Shown piece by piece: positions 63,026 to 64,000 of a DNA stretch of 64,000 bases. The notes below the pieces were generated by a model, which made no database searches, was not told the origin of the DNA, and saw nothing but the letters and a program-made list of their open reading frames with translations. A program made the position numbers and the translations under genes. How positions within the stretch are numbered: position 1 is the first letter of the stretch; each line of letters starts with the position of its first letter. The stretch is from CAYUVF01 sp964448045 (GTDB lineage Bacteria > Bacteroidota > Rhodothermia > Rhodothermales > Salinibacteraceae), in assembly GCA_964448045.1 (NCBI GenBank), contig CAYUVF010000018.1:3929-67928 (forward strand). The letters run 5' to 3'.

Positions 63026-63074
63026 GGATGGATGGGATCAGCCCCTCCGTCTCCGCTGTTTCCCGCCGCGCCAA

Positions 63075-64000
63075 TCAGTCCGGATCGAACCATGCTGCGT
63101 GCCGGTTAAGCGCGCTCCGCACCACATCGGGGCGCCCCTGTCCGGGTCCGCCCACGGTCGCATACGTGGCCAGCACGTTGTCGGGCGTGAGGGCCTCGCC
63201 ATCGGCCGCCGCCCGGTACGCGTCGCGGAAGGGCACGCCCTCCTTCACCCGAGCCAGCGCCCGATGCGTCGCAAATAGCTCGGGCGTGCAGGCCGATTTC
63301 ATCCGATCTGAGCGGAAGCGCAGCCCATCCACGACCTTCGTCACCGCCGTCAGCAGATCACCCATCAGCAGCACGCTGCGCATCACGGCCTCTTTGGTGA
63401 GCTGCAGATCGCGATGGTAGCCCGAGGGCAGGTTGGCGGGCAGCGTAGCGAGCGACTGCTGCTCGGCGAGGAGGCGGTGGTACTGCGCGCGGGCCAGCTC
63501 CAACACGTCCGGGTTCTGCTTCTGCGGCATGATGCTGCTCCCCGTGCAATATTCGGCCGGAAGCTCCACGAAGCCGAACTCGGCGGTGTTGAAGAGCACG
63601 AGGTCGGACGCCATCCGGTTGATGGTAGCCGCCACCTGCACGAGCGCGTGGACGACGCTGAGCTCCAGCTTGCCGCGCGAGAGCTGCACGGTCGTTGCGT
63701 GCGTCTGCACGCCGCGGAAGCCGAGCCGCTCGGCCACGGCGGCGCGCGGGAGGTCGAGGTGCGGCACGCCGTAGCCGGCCGCGCTGCCCAAGGGGGACAC
63801 GTTGTTCTGCTCGGCTGCGTGCCGCAGGTCGGCCAGGTCGCCCGCCAACAGCTCGGCAAACCCCAGCGCCCAGAGGCCGGCCGTCGACGGCATGGCGCGC
63901 TGCATGTGGGTGTAGCCCGGCATGAGATCGCCTTCGTGCTCGGTGCCGAGCGTGCACAATGCCTCGGCCAGGTCGGCGACCTGCCGGCCGAGCGCCTTCA
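63075..64000 (-). CDS. argH: Argininosuccinate lyase, 5' end cut by the window edge
   Basis: The frame is open to the right edge (preceded by KALGRQVADLAEA), so about the first third of the protein is missing. The part present has GYTHMQRAMP, the lyase signature GSSIMPQKQNPD with the catalytic Ser loop, LPSGYHRDLQLTKEAV and a final RHAAWFDPD. It splits argininosuccinate into arginine and fumarate in arginine biosynthesis. An internal TTG at 63959 is not a true start. Length and motifs up to the C-terminus are normal. Confidence 0.9.
   Translation of the reverse strand, partial: KALGRQVADLAEALCTLGTEHEGDLMPGYTHMQRAMPSTAGLWALGFAELLAGDLADLRHAAEQNNVSPLGSAAGYGVPHLDLPRAAVAERLGFRGVQTHATTVQLSRGKLELSVVHALVQVAATINRMASDLVLFNTAEFGFVELPAEYCTGSSIMPQKQNPDVLELARAQYHRLLAEQQSLATLPANLPSGYHRDLQLTKEAVMRSVLLMGDLLTAVTKVVDGLRFRSDRMKSACTPELFATHRALARVKEGVPFRDAYRAAADGEALTPDNVLATYATVGGPGQGRPDVVRSALNRHAAWFDPD

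Noticed and set aside
61284..63074. 596-codon open frame on the minus strand
   Set aside because: Antisense to the GH97 gene with no motif of its own.
1..64000. tRNA, rRNA and CRISPR arrays
   Set aside because: I looked through the intergenic parts for T-loop-like GTTCGAATCC sequences, rRNA-like blocks and regularly spaced repeats and found none.

Overview
The window looks like chromosomal DNA of a high-GC member of the Bacteroidota/Rhodothermota group, probably a halophilic Salinibacter-like bacterium. This is inferred from several things: a TonB-dependent receptor with an N-terminal carboxypeptidase-regulatory domain, a gingipain-type (C25) giant protein with a type IX secretion-like C-terminal domain, a GH97 glucosidase, an amphi-Trp protein, acidic proteins, and starts without strong Shine-Dalgarno sequences. 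No rRNA, tRNA, CRISPR array or intact insertion sequence was found. A run of 100 Ns at 40785-40884 marks an assembly gap.

Region 1 (1-23,900) is a large surface-glycan locus. On the minus strand it holds a truncated Wzx-type flippase, a DUF1972 glycosyltransferase, a decayed ABC-transporter fragment, a small DUF2283/DUF4258 pair and a PglK-like ABC flippase. It continues with an NAD-dependent epimerase, an iron-sulfur APS reductase (cysH), a Wzz-type chain-length protein, a very large SLBB export protein, cysN/C, cysD, a UDP-glucuronate decarboxylase and UDP-glucose dehydrogenase. Divergently, on the plus strand, are a DegT aminotransferase, a sulfotransferase, an initiating sugar transferase, a GT4 glycosyltransferase and a CapD-like dehydratase, followed by a broken glycosyltransferase end. 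ATP sulfurylase, APS kinase and a sulfotransferase in one locus suggest that a sulfated, uronate/pentose-containing polysaccharide is made and exported.

Region 2 (23,902-33,391) has a 1644-residue C25 peptidase-like secreted protein. Convergent to it is a lower-GC minus-strand operon with a GT4 enzyme, two GT2 enzymes sharing a perfectly identical 352-bp 5' segment, and a UDP-galactopyranose-mutase-like flavoprotein.

Region 3 (33,975-40,056) holds small membrane and hypothetical proteins, a TonB-dependent receptor, a GntR/UTRA regulator, and separate genes for the phosphoesterase and polymerase modules of LigD-type end joining.

Region 4 (40,151-51,127) is a minus-strand signalling island: receiver, six-PAS hybrid kinase (interrupted by the N gap), a 64-residue protein, a GAF-containing methyl-accepting protein, a receiver with a novel C-terminal region, and a GAF/PAS kinase. 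No CheA, CheW or flagellar gene is nearby.

Region 5 (51,563-64,000) is ordinary metabolism and housekeeping: a Tat-exported Gfo/Idh/MocA oxidoreductase, a MATE transporter, a YdjM-like membrane hydrolase, an S9 peptidase, an SDR protein, a CBS-pair protein, amphi-Trp, a PH-like gene broken by a 14-bp tandem duplication, a GH97 glucosidase and the 3' part of argH.
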